From Candidatus Hydrogenedentota bacterium (lineage in GTDB: Bacteria; Hydrogenedentota; Hydrogenedentia; Hydrogenedentales; SLHB01), in the NCBI GenBank assembly GCA_016209895.1, contig JACQVH010000212.1:1-32220 (forward strand): a DNA stretch of 32,220 bases, given 5' to 3'. A program made the translations under genes and the position numbers. This document shows, one piece after another, positions 15,818 through 24,676 of the stretch (positions are counted from its first letter, which is position 1; the number at the start of each line of letters is the position of its first letter). The notes under the pieces were generated by a model that was not told where the DNA came from, searched no databases, and saw only the letters and a list, made by a program, of their open reading frames with translations.

Positions 15818-16588
15818 TTACGATGGATACAGTTGCGCCCCGAGACCACCGTCGCAGGCAATGACCGAGCCGGTCGTATACGCCGAACGCGCCGACGCCA
15901 GAAACAGCGCCGTTTCGGCCACTTCCTCCGGCCGTCCCCAGCGATGCAGCGGTATGTTCGCCAACGCCTTCACCTCGTCCTCGACGTTTTCGACCACCTG
16001 CGTCAAAATGTCGCCCGGCGCGATCACATTGACGCGAATATTGCGTCCAGCCAGTTCGAGCGCCATGGTCTGGGCGAGCATGATCAGCGCCGCCTTCGTG
16101 ACGTTGTACGCGCTTAACCCCGTCTGGGCGCGCAGCCCGTTCACGGACGACATAATGATGATGTTCCCGCGGCCGAGTTCCAGCATGTCATTCAGGAAAA
16201 CGCGCGAACAATAAAAGGTCCCGCTGACGTTAGTGCGAAGCGTCCGCTCCCAGTCGTCCCACGATACGCTCAGAAAGTCCTGAAACGGGATCACGGCCGC
16301 ATTGTTCACCAGGAGACTGACCGGCCCATAGATGTCGCGCACGCGCGCGCGCAACGCCCGAACATTTTCCGGTTCTGCGATGTCAACGTACGCAGGCTGC
16401 GCTTCGTGGCCTGCCGCTCGGATTTCTTGAGCGACACGCTCCGCCTTGTCAAGCTGCTTGTCCGCGATGATAACGCGTGCGCCGTGGGCCGCAAACCTGC
16501 GCGCGATAGCCTCGCCGATCCCCTGGGCCGCGCCGGTCACGACCGCGACGTTGCCGCTCAATTCCTGCACAGAGTTGGCACTACCCAT
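15818..16588 (-). CDS. Short-chain dehydrogenase/reductase, classical FabG-like
   Basis: 256 residues, a typical classical SDR. Cofactor motif T-G-A-A-Q-G-I-G (18-25), N-N-A-A (95-98), catalytic Ser147/Ser148, Tyr161 and Lys165 (Y-N-V-T-K), P-G-D after the catalytic region, and C-D-G-G near the end. The Asp43 in I-A-D-K suggests NAD preference. No signal peptide. It is divergent from the amidohydrolase gene with 90 bp between the starts, so the two may be co-regulated. Likely an oxidoreductase for a sugar or polyol, but this family is too broad for a substrate call. Confidence 0.92.
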   Translation of the reverse strand: MGSANSVQELSGNVAVVTGAAQGIGEAIARRFAAHGARVIIADKQLDKAERVAQEIRAAGHEAQPAYVDIAEPENVRALRARVRDIYGPVSLLVNNAAVIPFQDFLSVSWDDWERTLRTNVSGTFYCSRVFLNDMLELGRGNIIIMSSVNGLRAQTGLSAYNVTKAALIMLAQTMALELAGRNIRVNVIAPGDILTQVVENVEDEVKALANIPLHRWGRPEEVAETALFLASARSAYTTGSVIACDGGLGAQLYPS

Positions 16589-16665
16589 CTCGGGTCTTCC
16601 CTCACGTCGAAATTGCCGTGCGTGTCAGGCTATTGTATGAGTCGAGGGGCGACTCATCAAACGAC

Positions 16666-16670
16666 GGAGG
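16666..16670 (+). promoter_or_regulatory. Ribosome-binding site that sets the amidohydrolase start
   Basis: GGAGG lies 8 bp before a GTG at 16679. The more upstream in-frame ATG at 16637 has no comparable site, so GTG is the likelier start. Confidence 0.65.
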
Positions 16671-16678
16671 ATGCCGAC

Positions 16679-17965
16679 GTGCCGCGCGAGACCAAACTCT
16701 TCGACAATCTCCACCACTACCTTTCAAACCTGCCGGTCATTGACTGCCACGAACACACCAACTTGCCGGACCAGCGCCCACGCCCCGTGGACCTGTGGGC
16801 GCTTCTTCGGGATTCCGACCTTGGAGACGACCTGATATCCGCCGGGATGCCCGCCGCGGTCCGTCCGAAGCTGGACTGGGAACATGCCGCTTCGTTTCTT
16901 CCCAAGGTACGCAACACCGGTTTCTTTCAGAGTCTCCTGATAGCCTTTCGCCGCCTGTTCGACTTCACCGCCGCCGAGATTACCGAAGACAACTGGCCGG
17001 CGTTGTCGCAAAACATTCAGGCCGCGAACGAACGTTCGGATTGGTATGAGGAAGTGCTGCGTCGCCGCGCGAATATCCGACGGATTCTTCGGGTTCAGGG
17101 TGCCGAGAAAGACCCCTATGCCGTGGACGGTCGCTACTTTTCTCCCCTTATCAAATTCGACGATTGGGTACTGGCCACGAAGGCGGAAGAGCGCGAGAAA
17201 CTGGCACAGAGCGTAGGGGGGGCGGCGCGAAGTTTGGACGAGTATCTGGACGCGTTGACCCACGCCTTCGAGGCGGCCCGTTCCGGCGGCGCCGTAGGTA
17301 TCAAGTCGCTGCTCGCCTACCGTCGAACTCTGCTCCATGCCCGGCCAACGAAGGAGGAGATCGCGCCGCTATTCGCCCGGACCGAACTTACGGGCGAGGA
17401 AGCTCGCGCGTTCGAGGATTTCATGTGCCACGCCCTCGCGGAGCGGGCCGGCGAATTCGGTCTACCGTTTCAAATCCACGTCGGCTACGGCTCCTGGCAG
17501 CGGAACATTGTCGCCGACGCGAATCCGGTACTATTGAATCCGCTCATCGAGAATCACCGCAACACGCACTTCGTCTTACTACACGGAGGCTATCCCTTTA
17601 TCGGTGAGATGGCGACATTGGCCAAGAACCATCCCAACGCGTACCTCGAATGCGGTTGGCTCGCCTACATCGCCCCAGCCGCCTACCGGCGTGCGATGGG
17701 CGAGTGGCTGGACAGCGTCCCCGCGAACAAGTTGCTCGCCTTCAGCGCGGACTGCGTTTGCATCGAACAGACCTTCGGGGCGCTGCTCTTCACGCGCCGT
17801 CTCTTGGCGCAGGCGCTCGCCGAAAAAATCGAGCAAGACGGTTGGACCGAATCCCTGGCCCAAAACGTGGCGGGGCGGCTCATGGCGCAAAACGCCGTCG
17901 AGCTTTACCAACTGAAAGCTGCCCCAGAGAAACCTAGCAAAACCCGCGCCGCCGCCGCTCGGTGA
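16679..17965 (+). CDS. Amidohydrolase-2 family metal-dependent hydrolase
   Basis: 428 residues from the GTG start. It is a TIM-barrel metallo-hydrolase (amidohydrolase-related group). Metal ligands are visible: His24 and His26 in I-D-C-H-E-H-T, His267 in Q-I-H-V-G, His302 in L-L-H-G-G and Asp358 in F-S-A-D-C. The group includes decarboxylases, lactonases and hydrolases, with uronate isomerase as a distant relative; the reaction cannot be chosen from sequence. Upstream in-frame codons back to 16406 lie antisense to the neighbouring SDR gene and are rejected. Cytoplasmic, with no signal peptide. The divergent SDR suggests a shared catabolic role for a sugar acid or similar compound (inference). 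Confidence 0.88.
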   Translation: MPRETKLFDNLHHYLSNLPVIDCHEHTNLPDQRPRPVDLWALLRDSDLGDDLISAGMPAAVRPKLDWEHAASFLPKVRNTGFFQSLLIAFRRLFDFTAAEITEDNWPALSQNIQAANERSDWYEEVLRRRANIRRILRVQGAEKDPYAVDGRYFSPLIKFDDWVLATKAEEREKLAQSVGGAARSLDEYLDALTHAFEAARSGGAVGIKSLLAYRRTLLHARPTKEEIAPLFARTELTGEEARAFEDFMCHALAERAGEFGLPFQIHVGYGSWQRNIVADANPVLLNPLIENHRNTHFVLLHGGYPFIGEMATLAKNHPNAYLECGWLAYIAPAAYRRAMGEWLDSVPANKLLAFSADCVCIEQTFGALLFTRRLLAQALAEKIEQDGWTESLAQNVAGRLMAQNAVELYQLKAAPEKPSKTRAAAAR

Positions 17966-18150
17966 ACGCCGTCTGATTGGTACTGCTCTGAGTTTCGGAA
18001 AAGAGGCCTCCTGCCCCGCGCCGAGCAGACTTATCACAAGTTCAATCGCCTTTAGCTTCTGGCGTCCAGCCGATGATCTGAACTTTGTGTCAGTGTAGCT
18101 AATACGAAATGAAACGCGATACTCGGGTGTTCTAGTGCCTAAGGAGCGCC

Positions 18151-21100
18151 TTGTCGCCGATCCTTCCGTATGTGGGTGGTTTGTGTCGGCCTGAGGGAAC
18201 GGTGAGGCCAACGGGGAGTAATGCCATCAGGGCGATTGGTGTCAGCGGCCTTTCAACCACGAGGGCTTCTCGTCGCGCGGCTGCCACCATACTGCTTTCT
18301 TTAGGTCTCGTGGCGCGGCTGGGCCAGGCCCAAATTCCCTGGACACCCCCCTCCCCACTCAACGGCAACGCTAACAATGGCAGTGGGGATGATTGGTTTC
18401 CCGAAGTAACCACCGACGGGAAAGGCACTTGGATTGCCGTGTGGGCTTCCGATGACTTCCTGCAAGAAACGATTGGCCCAGACTATGACATTTTCTTTGC
18501 CCGGTCCGTGGACAACGGTTTGAACTGGACGTTTCCCGCCCCGCTCAACCGCAACGCGGCCAGTGATTCCGGGTACGATTACTCTCCGCAATTAACCACG
18601 GACGGGGGCAGCACCTGGATCGTGGTTTGGGAATCCGAGGATTCCCTGGGTGGAACGATTGGCCCGGATTCGGACGTTCTCTACGCGCGGTCGGAGGACT
18701 ACGGGTTGACATGGTCGCCGCCCGCCCCACTCAACGCCACCGCCACCGCCGACGCTGAGGGAGATGAGCGTCCCCAGCTTACCACCGACGGGGCGGGGAT
18801 ATGGCTCGCGATATGGCAATCCTGGAATTCCCTGGGCGGCACGATAGGATCTGACTGGGACATTCTCTACGCACGGTCCATAGATAATGGATTGACTTGG
18901 TCACCACCCGCAGCGCTCAACTCCAATGCGACAAGCGGTATTGGATGGGACGGCGACCCGCAATTGACTACGGACGGTACCGGGACTTGGGTCGCCTTGT
19001 GGGAATCCGACGAGTCACTCGGGGGCACGATTGGTACCGACGGGGACATACTCTATGCGCGGTCAACGGATAACGGCTTGAACTGGACACCAGCCGCCCC
19101 CCTCAACACCAATGCTGAGACGGATACGGGTGGTGACTGGACTCCCCAATTAACCGCCAACGGGGCCGGGACCTGGATCGCAGTTTGGGAATCCGAGGAT
19201 TCCCTGAGCGGCACAATTGGCACAGACTACGACATACTCTATGCGCGGTCAACGGATAACGGCTTGAACTGGACGCCGCCCACCCATCTCAACACGAACG
19301 CTGGCTCCGATACACGTGGGGATTGGACTCCCCAGTTGACCACCGACGGGAATGGGACATGGATCGCGGTCTGGTTCTCCGCGGATTCACTGAGCCTCAC
19401 TGGGGGAGTGGATTCTGACGTCCTTTACGCGCGGTCAGGTGATTTGGGGCTGACATGGACAACGCCCGCGCTACTCAGTGCCAATGCGACCGGTGGCGGC
19501 GGGGCTGATTGGTATGCTCAGTTGACGACGGACGCCTCTGGAACGTGGATGGCGGTGTGGCAATCCAGAGACTCACTCGGCGCTACGATTGGGGGAGATA
19601 TTGACATTCTCTATGCGCGCTCGGTGGATGACGGCTTGAACTGGACAGGGCCGGCTCCGTTCAACGCCAATGCCTCCAGCGATGGCAGCACTAATGGCGA
19701 TCCCCAGTTGACCACGGATGGGACCGGGACATGGATTGCCGTGTGGGAATCTGCAGATTCCCTCGGAGATTCGATCGGTCTTGACGGGGACATTCTCTAT
19801 GCGCGCACAACCGATAACGGGTTGAACTGGACACCACCCGCCCCTCTCAATACCAATGCTGACTCTGATACCGGCGGCGATTGGACTCCCCAGCTAACCA
19901 CCAACGGGACTGGAACCTGGATAGCAGTTTGGGAATCCGAGAATTCTCTCGGCGGTACGATCGGTACAGATTATGACATTCTCTACACGCGCTCAACGGA
20001 TAACGGATTAACTTGGACCCCACCCGCTCCACTCAACGCCAATGCCCCCACTGATACCGGGTTTGACGGGGCTCCCGAGTTAACGACCGACATGGCCGGG
20101 ACATGGATTGCCGTATGGTGGTCCGATGAATCCTTTCAGGGTACCATTGGCACAGACTGGGACATACTCTACGCGCGGTCAGTGGATAAGGGGTTGACTT
20201 GGACGGCACCCGCGCCGCTCAACGCGAACGCCATCAGCGACACCGGAGTTGATTGGAATGCCCAGTTAACGACGGACGGGGCGGGAACCTGGATTGTGGT
20301 GTGGCAGTCGGATGATTCTCTTCAGGGTACGGTCGGTTCGGATTGGGATATTCTCTTTGCGCGGTCGGGGGATGATGGGATGACCTGGACCGCGCCCGCC
20401 CAGCTCAATGCTAACGCCGCCACCGACAGTGGCCATGACGAGCAGCCCCAGCTAACCACGGACCGAGCCGGATCATGGGTAGCGGTGTGGCATTCCGCCG
20501 ATTCCCTGAACGCCACGATTGGCACAGACTACGACATTCTCTATGCGCGGTCGGTAAACAACGGGTTAACTTGGACGACGCCGGCTCCACTCAACGCCAA
20601 CGCGGCCAGTGATGTTGGGGGAGATAGCCAACCTCAGCTAACCCGGGACGACGGTGGGAATTGGATCGCAGTATGGCAATCCTGGGATTCTCTAGGCGGC
20701 GCAATTGGCGCCGATTGGGACATCTTCTTTGTCAAAGCTGATTTCACAGGGAACATCGCAGGATTCGTTGTAGACGCGTCTACCGGAATCGGATTGACGT
20801 GCGCGGCCGTCCGCGTGCGGTCCCAAGACGGTACGCTCGAGCGTGTCGCCACGACAGACCTGAATGGGGAATATCGTTTTCTGAACGTACCCGCAGGTAA
20901 TTACACGCTCCAGGCATTTTCCCCCGGTTTTGAACCGCAGCTCCTAGTAGCTGCCGTAATCGCGGGTTCCGATACACCGCTGACCTTCAACTTGGTCGTT
21001 GGTGCCGGTGAAAGCGACATCGTCGGACTGGTCACGGACGAGAACACAATGCTTCCCCTTGGGGGAGTGGGTGTGACTGCCGAGATTGGGGGAACCATAG

Positions 21101-22290
21101 TGGCTACCACCTATACCTGTGCTGAAGGCCGGTACGCCTTCTCCGGTCTGGCTGCAAAAGCGACGCTGGTAAACCTGAAGTTTTCTGCTTTTGGCTATGT
21201 GGACAAAACCGCGGAAGTGGAACTGGTGCCGGGCGAAATCTTTCAATTCGACGTTCAGTTGAAACCCAAGGCCGAGCTCTCAGGGTCGTTGGTTGGGAAC
21301 GTCAAAGACGCTGAAACCGGCGAGCCGCTGCCTGAAGTGCGTGTCACCGTTACAAAGGCAGGAATTGGGCAAACGCTATACACCGACAGTCTCGGCCGGT
21401 ATTACTTTGGTCTGTTAGACCCCGGACACTACGAGATCCACGTGGCTATGGCGGGGTTTGCCGACCAGAGGCGGACGATCGCGGTCTTGCTCGGGACCGT
21501 AACTGAGGCCGAAGACTTCTCCCTCGAGTCGATCACGCCTCAATTGTGGGTGTACCCCACCGTGTTTATCGTACCTGCCACGGCCGGCAGTGACCAGATT
21601 GCGGTCGAAAACATCGGCCACGGGACACTGATTTGGGACGCGGCGGTCACGGCAGGTTCGGTTTGGCTGTCGGTTGCTACTGCGAAGGTCGTTGGCAACG
21701 GTGCGCTTATCGTGACCTGGTCCGAAAATACCTCGTCCGATCCACGTGCTGGTGCTATCGAAGTGTCTGCAGCGGGGGCCATTGACAGTCCGGTTTTGGT
21801 CCAGGTCACGCAAACCGGCGCGATTATTCCTCCTACTCCGATTCTCGAGATCTCCCCGCAAGATCTCATTTTCGACCGTGCGGGAGGCACGCATGAAGTC
21901 CGGATTACAAATGCCGGTGAAGGAACGCTGATGTGGACGGCTATGGATTCGCCGGACGAAGATTGGCTCGCTCTGAGCTTCGGCAAAGTCACTGGAAATG
22001 GAACAATAGTGGCAATCTGTACGCCCAATGCTGGCATACCCAGACGCAATGCTGCCATCCGTGTTGACGCCGAAGCTGCTAGCGGCAGTCCGGCCATCGT
22101 ACAAGTGTTGCAGCTCGGCGCACCGGAAGACACCGACCGCAACGACGTCGTCAACGCGGTAGACGTGCAGTTGGTGATCAACGAGGCTCTGAGCATCGAG
22201 ACCGGTTACGACTGCGACGTAGACGACGACAACGATATTGACGCTGTGGACGTGCAACGCGTCATCAACGTCGCGCTCGGCTTGACATGA
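18151..22290 (+). CDS. Secreted Asp-box repeat protein with carboxypeptidase-regulatory-like, BACON-like and dockerin domains
   Basis: 1379 residues. A basic segment and hydrophobic stretch (about 40-60, ending G-Q-A before Q-I-P-W) form the signal peptide. Residues 69 to about 863 are 13 repeats of exactly 62 residues. Twelve carry an Asp-box-like S-x-D-x-G-x-x-W (copy 12 has Asn for the box Asp); copy 13 lacks it. Then come three carboxypeptidase-regulatory-like domains (about 869, 956, 1046), two BACON-like domains (about 1132, 1231) and a C-terminal dockerin (1327-1379, V-D-V-Q twice). Asp-box repeats occur in sialidases and photosystem factors, but the sialidase arginine motif (R-I-P) is not seen, so I do not call an enzyme. 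Extracellular, perhaps glycan-binding. The start is uncertain: TTG at 18151 follows AAGGAG by 4 bp; GTG at 18202 is an alternative. Confidence 0.88.
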   Translation: MSPILPYVGGLCRPEGTVRPTGSNAIRAIGVSGLSTTRASRRAAATILLSLGLVARLGQAQIPWTPPSPLNGNANNGSGDDWFPEVTTDGKGTWIAVWASDDFLQETIGPDYDIFFARSVDNGLNWTFPAPLNRNAASDSGYDYSPQLTTDGGSTWIVVWESEDSLGGTIGPDSDVLYARSEDYGLTWSPPAPLNATATADAEGDERPQLTTDGAGIWLAIWQSWNSLGGTIGSDWDILYARSIDNGLTWSPPAALNSNATSGIGWDGDPQLTTDGTGTWVALWESDESLGGTIGTDGDILYARSTDNGLNWTPAAPLNTNAETDTGGDWTPQLTANGAGTWIAVWESEDSLSGTIGTDYDILYARSTDNGLNWTPPTHLNTNAGSDTRGDWTPQLTTDGNGTWIAVWFSADSLSLTGGVDSDVLYARSGDLGLTWTTPALLSANATGGGGADWYAQLTTDASGTWMAVWQSRDSLGATIGGDIDILYARSVDDGLNWTGPAPFNANASSDGSTNGDPQLTTDGTGTWIAVWESADSLGDSIGLDGDILYARTTDNGLNWTPPAPLNTNADSDTGGDWTPQLTTNGTGTWIAVWESENSLGGTIGTDYDILYTRSTDNGLTWTPPAPLNANAPTDTGFDGAPELTTDMAGTWIAVWWSDESFQGTIGTDWDILYARSVDKGLTWTAPAPLNANAISDTGVDWNAQLTTDGAGTWIVVWQSDDSLQGTVGSDWDILFARSGDDGMTWTAPAQLNANAATDSGHDEQPQLTTDRAGSWVAVWHSADSLNATIGTDYDILYARSVNNGLTWTTPAPLNANAASDVGGDSQPQLTRDDGGNWIAVWQSWDSLGGAIGADWDIFFVKADFTGNIAGFVVDASTGIGLTCAAVRVRSQDGTLERVATTDLNGEYRFLNVPAGNYTLQAFSPGFEPQLLVAAVIAGSDTPLTFNLVVGAGESDIVGLVTDENTMLPLGGVGVTAEIGGTIVATTYTCAEGRYAFSGLAAKATLVNLKFSAFGYVDKTAEVELVPGEIFQFDVQLKPKAELSGSLVGNVKDAETGEPLPEVRVTVTKAGIGQTLYTDSLGRYYFGLLDPGHYEIHVAMAGFADQRRTIAVLLGTVTEAEDFSLESITPQLWVYPTVFIVPATAGSDQIAVENIGHGTLIWDAAVTAGSVWLSVATAKVVGNGALIVTWSENTSSDPRAGAIEVSAAGAIDSPVLVQVTQTGAIIPPTPILEISPQDLIFDRAGGTHEVRITNAGEGTLMWTAMDSPDEDWLALSFGKVTGNGTIVAICTPNAGIPRRNAAIRVDAEAASGSPAIVQVLQLGAPEDTDRNDVVNAVDVQLVINEALSIETGYDCDVDDDNDIDAVDVQRVINVALGLT
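18355..20772 (+). repeat. Thirteen 186-bp tandem repeats without indels
   Basis: Units begin at 18355 and every 186 bp thereafter up to 20587 (checked at each boundary). Not one codon is gained or lost across 12 intervals. Units 4 and 5 share 44 identical bases (19045-19088 and 19231-19274). Units 5 and 9 are also close. The last unit decays near 20740. Confidence 0.95.
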
Positions 22291-22428
22291 GAAGCCTATC
22301 CCCGTCTCCAATACTTTGGTGAGCGTGCAGTACTGTTGGGGCCTATCGCGGGGCCGCACTCCACTGTCAAATGCCCAACGACGGGAAATGGTGCATCCAC
22401 AAGCCGGGGTGGTCCAATCCTTCTAGAG

Positions 22429-23895
22429 TCAATCAGGCAGATTTAATGAACTATAATCCCAATCCGCGAGTGGCGTCATGCTCTCAAAATCGCTCTCGAT
22501 GGCCACTCCGTATCCGACTTGCTGCAGTGATCCAAGGTCGAGCCTGCCATCTCGGATACGCAGCCGTGCGCTCTTCCCGAACGGCTCATAAAGCGAGGCA
22601 TGATTCTTCAGCACGTCCCTCAATTCTCGTTCCGACAAGTGGTTCAGCGTTCCACAATAGTGCTGGCCGTTACGTTCGGCGTGGCGGATGCCCAAAACGC
22701 TCAACGTACACAAGTCCTCCTGCAGCGGCACCACCGGCTGGTTCGACAAATCTTCTCCGGTCAGCAGAAACCCGCCGCCGCGCTGCTCGTTGTAAAAATC
22801 CACGAGCATCCGATTCAGCAGACCTTTGATGATTCCCTTGCAGTTCTTTACGCTGGTGCCGCGATAACCGAATTCCACCGCGCGTTTGAAGGCGTCCAGC
22901 CGGTCATCCGATTCATCAATGACGAGCGGGGGCAATCCTACAAATCCTTCGAAACTATGTGTCGCTTCCGGCGTTAGCGTGATACTTCGGTCCATTGGCT
23001 GCTCAATAAACAGGACGTGTTTGAACAGATCGCGCAGGGACGGACGCGTGGACACTTCCTCAATCCAACGATGGAGCGCGCCCGTGGTCTTGAAGAGTTC
23101 GTTCCCGTCCAAAGATACGCCGTAATCGGGAGGCGCAGTGTTATTCAGCAAAGTTGCGATCTGCTCCAGTCGAACCCGGTCCGTATCTACGTCAGCCGCA
23201 ATCTTAATCTTGAAGAATCGAATCCCCGCTTGCTTAATCCACGCCTCGAGACTTTGCGGCAGGCCGTCGTCGAGTCTTTCCGCCGCAGGAATATCGGCAT
23301 CGAGTATAGCGTCGGCCAATCCGACCGTATGACGAATATTTAGGAAGTCGAGCGGAGGGTCGGCCACCGCCGCCGCCACACTCCGACCCGACAGCTCCGA
23401 GTGTATCGCTGCTGGACCGATCCCAAGAAGGTTATCTCGAACAAGCCGGTGAAACGTGCATCCCGCGAGACGGGCGGCGGCATCCAGCACAGCGCGCTCG
23501 ATGATGGACGACCCGAAACTTGCCGTCAGCCCATTCAGACCCGCGCTCGCGGCCGCCCGTCCAACCGTGCGATAGGCTTCATGCCACAACTCGAACGGAG
23601 TTCGCAACGCCGCGCCGGAATCGAGGTAGCATCGAGCCCCCATTTGCGAAACTTGCAGCAATTCCTCGATGTTCTGCCGGTAATTCTTCGCCGGCGATTT
23701 GTCGAACCACTTCGGCGGCAGAATGTCGCCGCTTACGCCTTGGGCGGTGTTTCCGTTCGGGTCTCTCGCGATGAGCCGCGTGTGGAGTATGGGCGTGGCC
23801 ACCAGGCACGCGTTGCCATACCGAAACGGCAAACGCATGTGAAGGTTCCGTAGGAAGAAGTCTATCTGTTCAATGGCCAGATGCAACAGGGACAT
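22429..23895 (-). CDS. Enolase-superfamily enzyme, mandelate racemase/muconate lactonizing type
   Basis: 488 residues with an enolase-type N-terminal cap and a C-terminal barrel. The K-I-K-I segment (about 228-231) is the K-x-K base pair. Metal ligands follow in order: Asp in S-L-D-G-N-E (about 263), Glu in F-I-E-Q-P (about 297) and Asp in V-I-D-E-S-D-D (about 327). A lysine in S-V-K-N-C-K-G (about 349) would be the second catalytic base. The layout suggests an epimerase or a cycloisomerase acting alpha to a carboxylate. It is about 100 residues longer than ordinary dipeptide epimerases. GAGG is placed 8 bp before the ATG. There is no operon partner; the 138-bp gap on its 3' side has no evident terminator. 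Substrate unknown. Confidence 0.87.
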   Translation of the reverse strand: MSLLHLAIEQIDFFLRNLHMRLPFRYGNACLVATPILHTRLIARDPNGNTAQGVSGDILPPKWFDKSPAKNYRQNIEELLQVSQMGARCYLDSGAALRTPFELWHEAYRTVGRAAASAGLNGLTASFGSSIIERAVLDAAARLAGCTFHRLVRDNLLGIGPAAIHSELSGRSVAAAVADPPLDFLNIRHTVGLADAILDADIPAAERLDDGLPQSLEAWIKQAGIRFFKIKIAADVDTDRVRLEQIATLLNNTAPPDYGVSLDGNELFKTTGALHRWIEEVSTRPSLRDLFKHVLFIEQPMDRSITLTPEATHSFEGFVGLPPLVIDESDDRLDAFKRAVEFGYRGTSVKNCKGIIKGLLNRMLVDFYNEQRGGGFLLTGEDLSNQPVVPLQEDLCTLSVLGIRHAERNGQHYCGTLNHLSERELRDVLKNHASLYEPFGKSARLRIRDGRLDLGSLQQVGYGVAIESDFESMTPLADWDYSSLNLPD

Positions 23896-23992
23896 AGGGC
23901 AACCTCAATCTACGCGACCCGAGTTCAGTTTGTCCTGAGCGTTGAACCTGATTCCAGCTTGAGATATATTGCGGCTTGGAGCATGAAAGTAT

Positions 23993-24241
23993 ATGGCACG
24001 AATTGAGATTGGAAAGTACTTGGCGGCAGACACCCGGGTCTGTGCCGGAAGGCTCATTTTCAAAGGCAGTCGGATCTTGGTTTCGGACGCGCTCGAACTC
24101 GTGCACGCTGGCTATTCCGCTGAGGCCATCGCTCGCCAGTACCGGGGCATAATCAAGCCGGCCGCTGTTCGCGAAGCACTGTCTCTCACTCGGCGCGGAG
24201 TCGTGAAAGAAGTTCCGGTGAAGAGCCGGACAGCCGCGTGA
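23993..24241 (+). CDS. DUF433 antitoxin-like protein
   Basis: 82 residues matching DUF433: I-F-K-G-S-R-I-L-V-S-D-A-L-E-L (about 22-36) followed by a helix-turn-helix-like part with G-Y-S-A-E-A-I-A-R-Q-Y (about 40-50). DUF433 proteins are usually paired with a PIN-like gene and taken to be the antitoxin and DNA-binding autoregulator. Its stop overlaps the next start (GTGA, 4 bp), the normal arrangement for such pairs. GGAG lies 11 bp before the ATG. Confidence 0.9.
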   Translation: MARIEIGKYLAADTRVCAGRLIFKGSRILVSDALELVHAGYSAEAIARQYRGIIKPAAVREALSLTRRGVVKEVPVKSRTAA

Positions 24242-24624
24242 TCGTTCTGGACCATAATATCCCCGAAGGCCAAGCCGACTATCTCCGCCAGTGGCGGCTC
24301 CACTTCGCACAGATTGGTTTTGACGTGGGGCGTCCAGAATGGGACGATGAACAAGAAATCCTTCGATATTTTCACTCTGCGAAGGACGTAACATTCTTCA
24401 CCCGTGACCTCGGCTTCTTCCGTCGCAGATTATGCCACCCAAATTATTGCCTTGTCGTGTTAACCGTCCCGCTGCTGAAGACGGCGCTCTACATCCGCCG
24501 ATTCCTGAGGCATCCGGCATTTAGTACTAAGGCCAAGCGTAGGGGGAAGGTAGTAAGATTGTCTACCGAAAAGTTGGTATTCTGGCAGTTGAAGCGTGAA
24601 CAAGTTACCGCTCTTCCCTCGTAG
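24238..24624 (+). CDS. DUF5615/PIN-like toxin
   Basis: 128 residues starting with GTG inside the overlap with the DUF433 gene. The N-terminal L-D-H-N-I-P segment corresponds to the L-D-E-N-L-P start of PIN-like DUF5615 proteins. D-V-T-F-F-T-R-D-L-G-F-F (about 50-61) gives the T-x-D acidic site. Both expected acidic residues are kept, though the first motif has His in place of Glu. The C-terminal part is long and basic (K-A-K-R-R-G-K). Putative RNase toxin of a type II pair; activity not shown by sequence alone. Confidence 0.85.
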   Translation: MIVLDHNIPEGQADYLRQWRLHFAQIGFDVGRPEWDDEQEILRYFHSAKDVTFFTRDLGFFRRRLCHPNYCLVVLTVPLLKTALYIRRFLRHPAFSTKAKRRGKVVRLSTEKLVFWQLKREQVTALPS

Positions 24625-24676
24625 TAGGCCCCGTGGGCAAACACCGTTTCTTCTACCAATGTTCGTCCCGCGATGG

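Noticed and set aside
16406-16678. N-terminal extension of the amidohydrolase
   Set aside because: It is mostly antisense to the divergent SDR gene; GGAGG before GTG 16679 gives a better start.
18355-20772. Reading the Asp-box repeats as an active sialidase
   Set aside because: The catalytic arginine motif (R-I-P) and the other sialidase active-site residues are not visible; only the Asp-box pattern is shared.
18355-20772. CRISPR-like periodicity
   Set aside because: The 186-bp units are coding and similar throughout, with no alternation of constant repeats and unique spacers.
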